Of a DNA stretch of 64,000 nt, positions 35,213 to 42,505 are shown in pieces. The stretch covers positions 1,488,001-1,552,000 of the forward strand of contig NZ_QKNW01000001.1 in the NCBI RefSeq assembly GCF_009663395.1. Reading direction: 5' to 3'. Positions within the stretch are counted from its first letter, which is position 1. Each line of letters begins with the position of its first letter. Under the pieces are notes generated by a model. It saw only the letters and a program-made list of their open reading frames with translations, was not told the DNA's origin and did not search any database. The translations under genes and the position numbers were made by a program. Origin of the DNA: Halosegnis longus (lineage in GTDB: Archaea > Halobacteriota > Halobacteria > Halobacteriales > Haloarculaceae).

Positions 35213-36235
35213 ATGGATATCGACCTGCGGGCGTCCGTCGTCGGCTTCGCGCTGGCGGGTGTCGTCCTCGCGGGCCTGCTGTGGGCCGTCGGGCCGGCGG
35301 ACGTGGCAGACGCCATCCGCCGCGCTGACCCGGCAGTGCTCGCCGCCGTCCTCGCCGTCGCCGTCTGCTGGCTCTCCGCGTGGGGGCTCGCGCTGTGGAC
35401 TGTCCTCTCGGGACTCGGCAGTTCAATCCGCGCTCACGTCGCCGTCCTCGTCTTCGCCGCCGCGACGTTCGCGAACAACGTCACGCCGTTCGGCCAGGCG
35501 GGCGGCGAACCCGTCGCTGCCTTGTTCATCTCCCGGAGCGCCGGCACCGAGTACGAGACCGGCCTGGCGGCGATTGCCTCCGTCGACTCGATTAACTTCG
35601 TCCCCTCCATCGGACTCGCGTCCGTCGGCATCGCCTACTTCTCCACGCAGGTCTCCTTCGGTTCGCGGCTCCAGTTCGCCTCCTACGCCGTTGCCGCCCT
35701 CGCTATCGCCGTTCCCATCCTCGCCGTGGTCGGGTGGAACTACCGCTACCGCGTCGAGGCCGCCGCCGTTCGCGTCGTCACTCCCGTCGCGAGACTCCTC
35801 GGTCGAATCGTCCCGCGGCGGTCACCGCCGACCGGCGACGCGATTCGCGCCCGCGTCGAGGGGTTCTTCCACGCCATCGAGCGCGTGAGCGGGAACCGCC
35901 GCGGGCTGGCGCTCACGTTCGGATTCGCGCTCGTCGGCTGGCTCTGTCTGGCCACCTCGCTGTGGCTCTCGCTGTTCGCCCTCGGCCAGACGGTCGCGTA
36001 CCCCGTCGCGCTCGTGGTCGTCCCCGTCGGTGCAATCGCCGGCGCGACCCCGCTTCCGGGTGGACTCGGCGGCGTCGAGGCCGTGCTCATCACGCTGCTC
36101 GTCGCGCTCGGTGTGCCGAACGGGGCCGCCGCAGCGGCCGTCATCATCCACCGCACCGCCACCTACGTCTTCCCGACCGTCATCGGCGGCGGTATCGCCG
36201 GCGTGCTCGGCTCCGACAGCTTCACGAGCGCGTGA
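35213..36235 (+). CDS. Flippase-like membrane protein (UPF0104/LPG synthase TM family)
   Basis: The 340-residue protein has about eight hydrophobic segments and the family pieces FANNVTPFGQAGGEP (about 88-102) and ATPLPGGLGGVEAVL (about 280-294). The family includes the membrane part of lysylphosphatidylglycerol synthase and proteins used to move or assemble lipid-linked sugars in archaea. Its function here is not known. The ATG at 35213 (MDIDLRASV) is preferred to a GTG two codons upstream. Confidence 0.85.
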   Translation: MDIDLRASVVGFALAGVVLAGLLWAVGPADVADAIRRADPAVLAAVLAVAVCWLSAWGLALWTVLSGLGSSIRAHVAVLVFAAATFANNVTPFGQAGGEPVAALFISRSAGTEYETGLAAIASVDSINFVPSIGLASVGIAYFSTQVSFGSRLQFASYAVAALAIAVPILAVVGWNYRYRVEAAAVRVVTPVARLLGRIVPRRSPPTGDAIRARVEGFFHAIERVSGNRRGLALTFGFALVGWLCLATSLWLSLFALGQTVAYPVALVVVPVGAIAGATPLPGGLGGVEAVLITLLVALGVPNGAAAAAVIIHRTATYVFPTVIGGGIAGVLGSDSFTSA

Positions 36236-36245
36236 CCTCGTTGTA

Positions 36246-36423
36246 GAGTCACAGCCTCGCTACGCTCGGCGCTGACTCCCTGCTCGCGTGTCGTCGCTTC
36301 GCTCCTCCCGCTCGCCGTTCGGTGCTGTTCATTCCACTCACAGCACCTGTTCGCGTGTCACCGTTTCACGGTTCCCGCTCACCGTTCGGAGTCACAGCCT
36401 CGCTACGCTCGGCGCTGACTCCC
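36246..36423. repeat. Pair of 35-base direct repeats, each with inverted ends
   Basis: An identical 35-base element occurs at 36246-36280 and 36389-36423. Each copy begins GAGTCACAGCC and ends GCGCTGACTCCC, so GAGTCA/TGACTC can pair as a hairpin stem. The 108 bases between are low-complexity GC-rich sequence with CGCTTCGCTCC-like segments. The pair fills the 231-base gap between the flippase-like gene and eS19. The hairpins could end transcription of the upstream gene; the duplication suggests a small mobile or recombining repeat. Confidence 0.75.
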
Positions 36424-36466
36424 GTCTAACGTCAGAGTTAAACAATCCCGACGGGAACAGAACGCA

Positions 36467-36922
36467 ATGGCAACACTCTACGACGCTCCGACCGAGGAGC
36501 TCATCGAGGCGACCGCAGCTAAGCTCGAAGACGAACTCGACCGGCCCGACTGGGCCGAGTTCACCAAGACCGGCGTGGCGAAGGAACTCCCCCCACAGCA
36601 GGAGAACTTCTGGGCGCTTCGTGGCGCATCGCTCCTCCGGAAGGTCGCCGTCGACGGACCCGTCGGCGTCGAGCGGCTCTCCACGGCCTACGGCGACAAG
36701 AAGCAGGGGTCGACCCGCTACCGCGTCCGCCCGAACCGCAAGACCGACGGCTCGAAGAACGTCATCCGCACGCTGCTCCAGCAGCTCGACGACGCCGGCT
36801 ACATCAACACCAACGAGAAGCGCGGTCGCGAGGTCACCGGCGACGGCAAGCAGCTGCTCGATGAGACCGCCACCGAGGTCATCGAGGACCTCGACCGCCC
36901 GGAGCTCGAACGCTACGTCTAA
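36467..36922 (+). CDS. rps19e: 30S ribosomal protein eS19
   Basis: The 151-residue protein shows the S19e pattern: MATLYDAPTEELIE start, RPDWAEFTKTGVAKELPP, FWALRGASLLRKVAVDGPVGVERL (by parts) and the winged-helix end with NVIRTLLQQLDDAGYI. It is part of the 30S subunit head. GTTAAAC lies about 25-30 bases before the ATG. It is followed by PDCD5 at 42 bases, the classic archaeal eS19-PDCD5 pair. Confidence 0.96.
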   Translation: MATLYDAPTEELIEATAAKLEDELDRPDWAEFTKTGVAKELPPQQENFWALRGASLLRKVAVDGPVGVERLSTAYGDKKQGSTRYRVRPNRKTDGSKNVIRTLLQQLDDAGYINTNEKRGREVTGDGKQLLDETATEVIEDLDRPELERYV

Positions 36923-36964
36923 CGCGGCGAAACCGTTTTTCATCGCGCGCAAGTACACGCTGAT

Positions 36965-37309
36965 ATGAGTCAGGACGACGAGGAGCTTGACGAACTTCGA
37001 CAGGAACGGCTCGAACAGCTGAAAGAGCAACAGCAGGGCGAGGGCGCGAGCGAGGCGCGCGAACAACAGCGCCAGCAGGCCGAAGCCCAGAAGAAGGCCG
37101 CACTGCGCAAGACGCTCACCGACAGCGCCCGCCAGCGGCTCAACTCGGTGAAGATGTCGAAACCCGAGTTCGCAGAGCAGGTCGAACAGCAGGTCGTCGC
37201 GCTGTCGCGGTCCGGCCGCGTGAACGGCAAAATCGACGACGAGCAGATGAAGTCGCTGCTCTCGGAGCTCCAGCCCGACAAACAGGAGTTCAACATCAAA
37301 CGCCGGTAG
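36965..37309 (+). CDS. PDCD5/TFAR19-family DNA-binding protein
   Basis: The 114-residue highly charged helical protein has a Glu/Gln-rich N-terminal helix, then [29 protein letters not shown] (by parts) and [19 protein letters not shown], the PDCD5 core, ending NIKRR. The family binds DNA and, in eukaryotes, affects chaperonin and apoptosis; the archaeal role is unclear. It directly abuts the PP-loop gene (next base is its ATG), so the four genes eS19-PDCD5-PP-loop-Nmad3-like look like one unit. Confidence 0.93.
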   Translation: MSQDDEELDELRQERLEQLKEQQQGEGASEAREQQRQQAEAQKKAALRKTLTDSARQRLNSVKMSKPEFAEQVEQQVVALSRSGRVNGKIDDEQMKSLLSELQPDKQEFNIKRR

Positions 37310-37903
37310 ATGGAGGCCGGCGTGCTGTTCTCCGGGGGGAAGGACTCGTCGCTCGCCGCGCTCTTACTCGATGAGTTCTACGACGTGACGCTCGTCCACG
37401 TCGGGTTCGGCGTCGGCGACGCGGCGACCCACGCCGAGGCGACCGCCGACGAACTCGGGTTTCCGTTCGCCGAGCGCGAGCTCGACGCCGAGGTCGGCGA
37501 CGAGGTCGTCGCCCAACTCCGCGAGGACGGCTTCCAGCGCAACGGGCTCCAGATGCTCCACGAGCGCGCGCTCGACGCCGTCGCCGGGGACGGCTACGAC
37601 GCCGTCGCCGACGGCACCCGGCGCGACGACCGCGTCCCGAGCGTCTCCCGCGCGTGGGCGCAGTCGCTGGAAGAGCGCCACGACGTCGATTATCTCTCGC
37701 CGCTGGCCGGCTTCGGTCGCCGCGCCGTCGACCGGCTCGCCGAGGAGACGCTCGAAGTGGAGGAGGCCCCCGCTGCCGACCTCGAAAAGGGCGATTACGA
37801 GGGCGAGCTCCGCGAACTCGTCCGCGAGGCCGGCGGCGACGAGGCCGTCGAGGAGGTCTTTCCCGAACACATGCAGACCCGCGTCACCGGGCGGCGGGCG
37901 TGA
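37310..37903 (+). CDS. PP-loop ATPase-like protein (N-type ATP pyrophosphatase)
   Basis: The 197-residue protein opens with LFSGGKDSSLAALLL, the PP-loop (residues 8-14 SGGKDSS) used to adenylate substrates in tRNA thiolation, lysidine or diphthamide synthesis. It continues with VTLVHVGFGVGD, ADGTRRDDRVPS and a basic-acidic C-terminus ending QTRVTGRRA. It lacks the CxxC pairs of TtuA-like thiolases. The target is unknown. It directly follows PDCD5 and overlaps the Nmad3-like gene by 4 bases (GTGA), so it is probably translationally coupled to both. Confidence 0.83.
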   Translation: MEAGVLFSGGKDSSLAALLLDEFYDVTLVHVGFGVGDAATHAEATADELGFPFAERELDAEVGDEVVAQLREDGFQRNGLQMLHERALDAVAGDGYDAVADGTRRDDRVPSVSRAWAQSLEERHDVDYLSPLAGFGRRAVDRLAEETLEVEEAPAADLEKGDYEGELRELVREAGGDEAVEEVFPEHMQTRVTGRRA

Positions 37904-38619
37904 CACGCGCCGTCGCCGTCAACGTCGGCGCGAACACGAACCAGCCGGGCGTCCGCGCGCCCGTCTACGCCGACGGCACGTTCGACTTCCTGCCGATTCC
38001 CGAGACCGAGCAGACGCGCGAGCCTGTCCCGACGTACGGCGACCTCGCGTCTGGCCTTCGGATGGAGCTACCCGACGAGATTCGGAACACGCCCGTGCAT
38101 CTCGACCCGGAGTTCGCCGGCTACCCCGAGTGTGAGCGACACACCTACGGCGACCCACACGGCGTGAAGGCGCGGCCGCTCTCCGACCTCGAAGCCGGCG
38201 ACTGGGCACTCTTCTACGCGACGCTCGACACCGGCGACACGGACGACCGTCCCGACTGGCAACCGCCGTCGTGGGGCGCATATCTCGTCGGCGGGCTCCG
38301 ACTCGCCCGCGACCCCGTCACCGACTGGGAGGCGCTTCCCGAATCGGAGCGAGCCGTCTTCGCCAACAACGCCCACGTCAAGCGCGCCGAGATGGACGCC
38401 GCCGTCCTGCTCGCCGGCGACGACGCGTCGGGACTGTTCGACCGCGCGATACCGCTGTCGGCTCCCTCTGGCGGCGTCGACGCGAACGCGCTCGTCACGG
38501 AGCTGTCGGCCGACTCCGGGAAGGGACCGTGGTGGCGACGCCCGCTTCGGTACGACGCCGACGCGACCGACCGGCTGCTGTCGGTCATCGACACCCGCGA
38601 GTTCGCCCCGTGGCTGTGA
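37900..38619 (+). CDS. Nmad3-like putative nucleotide-modification protein
   Basis: The 239-residue protein starts at GTG 37900 (VTRAVAVNVGANTNQ). The order VNVGAN..., PVYADGTFDFLPIPE and GDPHGVKARPLSDLEAGDWALFYATL resembles 'nucleotide modification associated domain 3', a family named from associations with base-modification genes in phages. The C-terminal part has NNAHVKRAEMDAAVLLAG. This family call is by memory of pattern and should be tested. Overlap with the PP-loop gene suggests the two proteins act together. Confidence 0.66.
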   Translation: MTRAVAVNVGANTNQPGVRAPVYADGTFDFLPIPETEQTREPVPTYGDLASGLRMELPDEIRNTPVHLDPEFAGYPECERHTYGDPHGVKARPLSDLEAGDWALFYATLDTGDTDDRPDWQPPSWGAYLVGGLRLARDPVTDWEALPESERAVFANNAHVKRAEMDAAVLLAGDDASGLFDRAIPLSAPSGGVDANALVTELSADSGKGPWWRRPLRYDADATDRLLSVIDTREFAPWL

Positions 38620-38656
38620 CCGACACATCCGTACTCGTTCACGCGTTACCTCCGGT

Positions 38657-39019
38657 ATGGTCGTTGACCTGAACGACGCCTACGAACAGATTGACTCCTA
38701 CTGGGACCCACACGTCGCCGGCGAACTGAACGGTCAACACGTCAAGCTCGCCCGCATCGAGGGGGAGTTCGACTGGCACCACCACGACGAGAGCGACGAA
38801 CTGTTTTTCGTCCACGAGGGCGAGCTAACGATTCGGTTCCGCGACCGGGAGGACGTGACGCTCACCGCCGGTCAGTTCCACGTCGTCCCCGCCGGCGTCG
38901 ACCACCAGCCCGTCGCCGAGTCGGAGTGTCGAATCATGCTGTTCGAACCGGCAGACACGCTCAACACGGGGAACGTCGAGAGCGAGAAGACCATCCAAGA
39001 GGAGAAGCGAATCGAGTAG
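38657..39019 (+). CDS. Cupin-domain protein
   Basis: The 120-residue protein has the two cupin motifs: DWHHHDESDELFFVHEGELTIRF (His, His, Glu metal ligands, residues about 38-60, by parts) and QFHVVPAGVDHQPVA (His). It is a small metal-binding beta-barrel, often an isomerase, dioxygenase or sensor; the substrate is unknown. It stands alone between the Nmad3-like gene and tRNA-Gly, which is on the other strand. Confidence 0.9.
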   Translation: MVVDLNDAYEQIDSYWDPHVAGELNGQHVKLARIEGEFDWHHHDESDELFFVHEGELTIRFRDREDVTLTAGQFHVVPAGVDHQPVAESECRIMLFEPADTLNTGNVESEKTIQEEKRIE

Positions 39020-39050
39020 CGAGCCGTCGCTCGCGGGCGTTCGAGACCAT

Positions 39051-39120
39051 GTGCCGTCCGGGAATTGAACCCGGGCTATTAGCTTGGGAAGCTAATGTCC
39101 TACCACTGGACCAACGGCAC
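39051..39120 (-). tRNA. tRNA-Gly (anticodon CCC)
   Basis: The minus strand folds as a 70-base cloverleaf. The acceptor arm GTGCCGT pairs with ACGGCAC. The D arm is GTCC...GGAC. The anticodon stem is TTAGC/GCTAA with loop TTCCCAA, so the anticodon is CCC. The T arm is CCGGG-TTCAATT-CCCGG. No CCA is encoded and there is no intron. A long GC-rich hairpin lies 15 bases upstream of its 5' end. Confidence 0.95.
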
Positions 39121-39134
39121 TCTCTTCGGTTACA

Positions 39135-39167
39135 CGGTGGCGCGCGGGCGTCGCCCGCTCGCCACCG
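39135..39167. repeat. 33-base near-perfect hairpin upstream of tRNA-Gly
   Basis: Sixteen-base arms pair with one mismatch around a single central base; arms begin CGGTGGCG and end CGCCACCG. It lies 15-47 bases upstream of tRNA-Gly, exactly where the TATA box of the tRNA would be expected, and 130 bases upstream of nadE. It may be a terminator-like or REP-like element, or part of a longer tRNA precursor. Confidence 0.6.
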
Positions 39168-39296
39168 GCACTCCCCGAATCACTCACGAGTACCTGACCG
39201 CTCTACTTGAACGTAGCGTTTCCACAGAACTCCACACGCGTCCACGAATGGGGCGGCCACAGCACCTATTTGTCGCTCGCTCCCGTACGTACTTCC

Positions 39297-40127
39297 ATGT
39301 CACAGTCAGTGCCGCTGGTGGAGGGAGACGCAATCACGCTCGACCTCTCGGCGGAGGAGCTTGAGGCACAGCGCGACCACATCACGAGCTTCATCCAGGC
39401 GGTCGTCGACGACGCCGGCGCTGACGGCGCGGTCATCGGCCTGTCGGGGGGCATCGACTCGACGCTCACGGCCACGCTCGCCGTCGAAGCGCTCGGTGCC
39501 GACGCCGTCCACGGGCTGGTGATGCCCTCGGACGTGAACACCGACCAGAACATGAGCGACGCCGAACGCGTCGCCCAGTGGCTCGAAATCGAGTACGACG
39601 TACTCGACATCAACCCAATCGTGGACGCCTTCTTCGACGCCTATCCGGAGGGCGTCGACGACCAGATGGCCGCGGGCAACGTCCGCGTCCGAACCCGGGC
39701 CGTCCTCAACTACTTCGTCGCCAACGCCGAGTCGGGTATCGTCCTCGGTACGGGCAACCGCTCGGAGGCGATGACCGGCTACTTCACGAAGTACGGCGAC
39801 CAGGCCGTCGACTGCAACCCAATCGGCAACCTCTACAAGCGACAGGTGCGCCAGCTCGCCTCCCACGTCGGCGTCGCCGACGATCTCGTCGAGAAGGCTC
39901 CGAGCGCGGAGATGTGGGAGGGCCAGACCGACGAGGAGGAGATGGGCCTCGACTACGACACGCTCGACGCGATTCTCGCGCTCCACGTCGACGGCCCGTT
40001 CTCCAAGTCGGCGACCATCGAGTCGCTCGGCGTTCCCGAGTCCGCGGTCGACCGCGTCGTCGACCTCGTGGAACAGAGCGCGCACAAGCGGTCGATGCCG
40101 CCCGCGCCCGCCGCGCTCCACCGCTGA
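39297..40127 (+). CDS. nadE: NAD+ synthase
   Basis: The 276-residue protein has the PP-loop GLSGGIDSTL (about 48-57), the VMPSDVNTDQNM segment, VLGTGNRSEAMTGYFTKYGD (deamido-NAD site, by parts) and the conserved PSAEMWEGQTDEEEMG. It makes NAD+ from deamido-NAD+ with ammonia or glutamine and ATP. There is no glutaminase domain, so ammonia is the likely donor. The ATG at 39297 follows a CTATTTG box at about 30 bases. A longer frame from 39207 would cross this promoter. Confidence 0.95.
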   Translation: MSQSVPLVEGDAITLDLSAEELEAQRDHITSFIQAVVDDAGADGAVIGLSGGIDSTLTATLAVEALGADAVHGLVMPSDVNTDQNMSDAERVAQWLEIEYDVLDINPIVDAFFDAYPEGVDDQMAAGNVRVRTRAVLNYFVANAESGIVLGTGNRSEAMTGYFTKYGDQAVDCNPIGNLYKRQVRQLASHVGVADDLVEKAPSAEMWEGQTDEEEMGLDYDTLDAILALHVDGPFSKSATIESLGVPESAVDRVVDLVEQSAHKRSMPPAPAALHR

Positions 40128-40166
40128 GACCGAACGCCTATCTCTCCGGCCGTCGGGCGTTGGCGT

Positions 40167-41453
40167 ATGCAACTGGATATCGGGAACGCCCTCGATAGCG
40201 TCGCCACGCCCGGCGTCTCGACCGACGCGCTCGACCGGCTCGACGACGCGGTGGCCGACGCCCATGAGACCATCGCGGCGGGCATGTCCAACGCCCGCTT
40301 CGGCTACGCGAGTCTGAACCTCCCGGAGACGACCAGCGCGGCCGGCATCGAGCGCGCCGTCGACTCCATCGACGCCGACGCCGTGCTCACGGTCGGCATC
40401 GGCGGCTCCGCGCTCGGCGCGAAGACCATCACCGCCGCGCTCGGCGAGGCAAATCACTACCTCCTCGACAACGTCGACCCCGAGGCGACCAATCGCCTGC
40501 TCAACGCCCTCGACTTCGAGTCGACGGCGATCAACGTCGTCTCGAAGTCCGGTACGACCGCCGAGACGCTGGCGAACTTCCTCGTCGTCCGGGACGCCTA
40601 CGAGGCGGCCGGCGTCGACTGGACCGAGCGCACGGTCGTCACGACGGGCGAGTCCGGCCCGCTCGCCGAACTCGCTGCCGAGGAAGAGCTTCCGAAGCTC
40701 GCCGTCCCGGACGGCGTGCCGGGTCGCTTCTCTGCGCTCTCTGCTGTCGGTCTCGTCGCGCCGGCCATCCTCGGCTACGACATCGAGGCCGTCCTCGACG
40801 GTGGACGCGAGGCGCGCGATTCCCTCACCGGGAGCATCGACGACTGTCCCGCCTACGCGTACGGCGCGCTCGCGGTCGCGCTCGAACGCCGCGGCGTCCA
40901 CACCAACGCATTCATGCCCTACGCCGAGGCGCTGGAACCCTTCGCCGAGTGGTTCGCCCAGTTGTGGGGCGAGTCGCTCGGAAAGGACGGACAGGGCCAG
41001 ACGCCCGCTCGCGCGCTCGGCGCGACGGACCAACACTCCCAACTCCAACTGTACCGCGCGGGTCGCCACGACACGATGGTCACGCTCGTCCGCCCAACCG
41101 CCCGCGACGACAGGGAAATCCCGGCCGTCGACGTGGAGGGACTCGCCTACCTCGGCGACGCGACGCTCGGTGACCTGCTCGATGCGGAGTTCGAGGCGAC
41201 GGAAGCGAGTCTCGCGGCCGCCGACAAACCCTCCGTCCGCGTCGAACTCGACCGCGTGGACGAACACGGCATCGGTGACCTGCTCGTCTCCTTCGAGGCC
41301 GCCTGCATCATGGCCGGCGAGCTGATGGGCGTGGAGACGTTCACCCAGCCGGCCGTCGAGTGGGGGAAAAACGCCGCGCGCGGGCTGCTCGGCGGCGAGG
41401 AGACAGCAGAGGCTGCGGCCGTGCGCGACAAGCGCGAGTACCGAATCGAGTAG
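40167..41453 (+). CDS. pgi: Glucose-6-phosphate isomerase
   Basis: The 428-residue protein has SIS-fold features: VGIGGSALGAKTI (about 77-89), VVSKSGTTAETLANF (phosphate-binding SKSGTT), PGRFSALSAVGLV and a Gln-His region in GATDQHSQLQLY, with a Lys near the C-terminus in EWGKNAARGLL. It interconverts glucose-6-phosphate and fructose-6-phosphate for gluconeogenesis. It is of the phosphoglucose isomerase superfamily rather than the cupin-type enzyme of Thermococci. GCCTATC about 27 bases upstream is a fair TATA box. Confidence 0.94.
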   Translation: MQLDIGNALDSVATPGVSTDALDRLDDAVADAHETIAAGMSNARFGYASLNLPETTSAAGIERAVDSIDADAVLTVGIGGSALGAKTITAALGEANHYLLDNVDPEATNRLLNALDFESTAINVVSKSGTTAETLANFLVVRDAYEAAGVDWTERTVVTTGESGPLAELAAEEELPKLAVPDGVPGRFSALSAVGLVAPAILGYDIEAVLDGGREARDSLTGSIDDCPAYAYGALAVALERRGVHTNAFMPYAEALEPFAEWFAQLWGESLGKDGQGQTPARALGATDQHSQLQLYRAGRHDTMVTLVRPTARDDREIPAVDVEGLAYLGDATLGDLLDAEFEATEASLAAADKPSVRVELDRVDEHGIGDLLVSFEAACIMAGELMGVETFTQPAVEWGKNAARGLLGGEETAEAAAVRDKREYRIE

Positions 41454-41497
41454 GTGAGTTGAGTAAGAGGTAACCTCACGCGCCTGCTATCGCGGGT

Positions 41498-42250
41498 GTG
41501 TCACACGATACGTCAGGGATGGGGTCGCCCACAGAGCGGCTCCGTGCGGTCGGGGCCGGGCTGTTGCTCGCTATCGTCGCCTTCCTCGTCGGCATCGTCG
41601 CGTCCGTGCTCGCGTTGGGGCTGCTCCAGGGAGTCGGCGTCGTCCTCACCCAGGACGACTGGCGGCTCTACGCGCTCCAGACCGTCGGGCTTCAGGGGGT
41701 CGGCTTCGGACTCACCTCGCTGCTCTTCTTGAAACTGCAGGAGCGCTTCGAGATGATCAACATTCGGGTCCCGACGCGCAACGACGTGAAACTCGCCGTG
41801 TTGGGCGTCTTCGGACTGCTCGCGGTCGTGTTGGCGCTCAGTGCGCTGTACACCCAGTTCGACGTGCAGCTGCCCGAGACGACGCTGCCGGGCGTTATCG
41901 AGCGCCAGCCCGACATCGCCCTGTATCTGATTCCGTTCACCATCCTCTTTGTCGCACCCGGCGAGGAACTGCTCGCGCGCGGCGTGATTCAGGGCCGACT
42001 GAAGGACGCGTACCCACCCATCGCGGCTATCGTGCTCGCGTCGGTTGTCTTCACACTCGGTCACGCCGGAAACCTCGTCGCGACGCCGCTCGGACGCGCG
42101 CTCCCGTACTTCGGACAGCTGTTCGTGTTGAGTCTCGTGCTCGGGTGGCTCTACGAGCGAAGCGAGAATCTGCTCGTCGTCGTCTTCGTCCACGCGGTGT
42201 ACAACTGCATCACGTTCCTCTCACAGTACGCGGCCGCGACCGCCGCCTGA
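41498..42250 (+). CDS. CPBP-family intramembrane metalloprotease
   Basis: The 250-residue protein has about seven hydrophobic segments and the CPBP (CAAX protease/bacteriocin-processing) motifs: APGEELLARGVIQGRL (Glu-Glu), FTLGHAG and FVHAVYNC. Such enzymes cleave near prenylated or membrane ends or process peptides; the substrate is unknown. The GTG at 41498 is given as start; the ATG at 41519 (MGSPTERL) is an equally possible alternative. Confidence 0.87.
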   Translation: MSHDTSGMGSPTERLRAVGAGLLLAIVAFLVGIVASVLALGLLQGVGVVLTQDDWRLYALQTVGLQGVGFGLTSLLFLKLQERFEMINIRVPTRNDVKLAVLGVFGLLAVVLALSALYTQFDVQLPETTLPGVIERQPDIALYLIPFTILFVAPGEELLARGVIQGRLKDAYPPIAAIVLASVVFTLGHAGNLVATPLGRALPYFGQLFVLSLVLGWLYERSENLLVVVFVHAVYNCITFLSQYAAATAA

Positions 42251-42307
42251 CGGGTGGCTGACGGATGTCTGACTGACACTTATGCGTGTGTGTTCCGCTG
42301 TCACGGT

Positions 42308-42460
42308 ATGGAGCGATTCGAGTACCTGGCCTCCCAGTCGACCGCGCGTGAGATACGAGCCCTCGCCCGCGAGTACGGACTGACGGAGAGTGAGGTACTC
42401 GACCAGCTCGTCGAACTCGGTCTCGAAGAGATAGAGGACGGCCGGCGCGTCGAACCCTGA
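42308..42460 (+). CDS. 50-residue ribbon-helix-helix-like protein
   Basis: The small protein starts MERFEYLASQSTAREIRAL, followed by REYGLTESEVLDQLVELGLEEI. One helix, a short turn with GLTES, and a second helix suggest a small RHH or HTH DNA-binding fold. The ATG at 42308 is chosen over an 18-codon upstream extension rich in Cys and Thr. It stands alone between the CPBP protease and hisS and has no visible toxin partner. Confidence 0.55.
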   Translation: MERFEYLASQSTAREIRALAREYGLTESEVLDQLVELGLEEIEDGRRVEP

Positions 42461-42505
42461 CACCCGACCGTAGGACGTTTACGGCCGCCCGCGGAACCGA
42501 GGCGT

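Noticed and set aside
36246-36423. Possible CRISPR fragment from two 35-base repeats
   Set aside because: There are only two copies, separated by 108 bases of low-complexity sequence, and no cas genes.
42254-42307. 18-codon extension of the 50-residue RHH-like protein
   Set aside because: Its Cys/Thr-rich composition does not match, and the ATG at 42308 starts the predicted fold.
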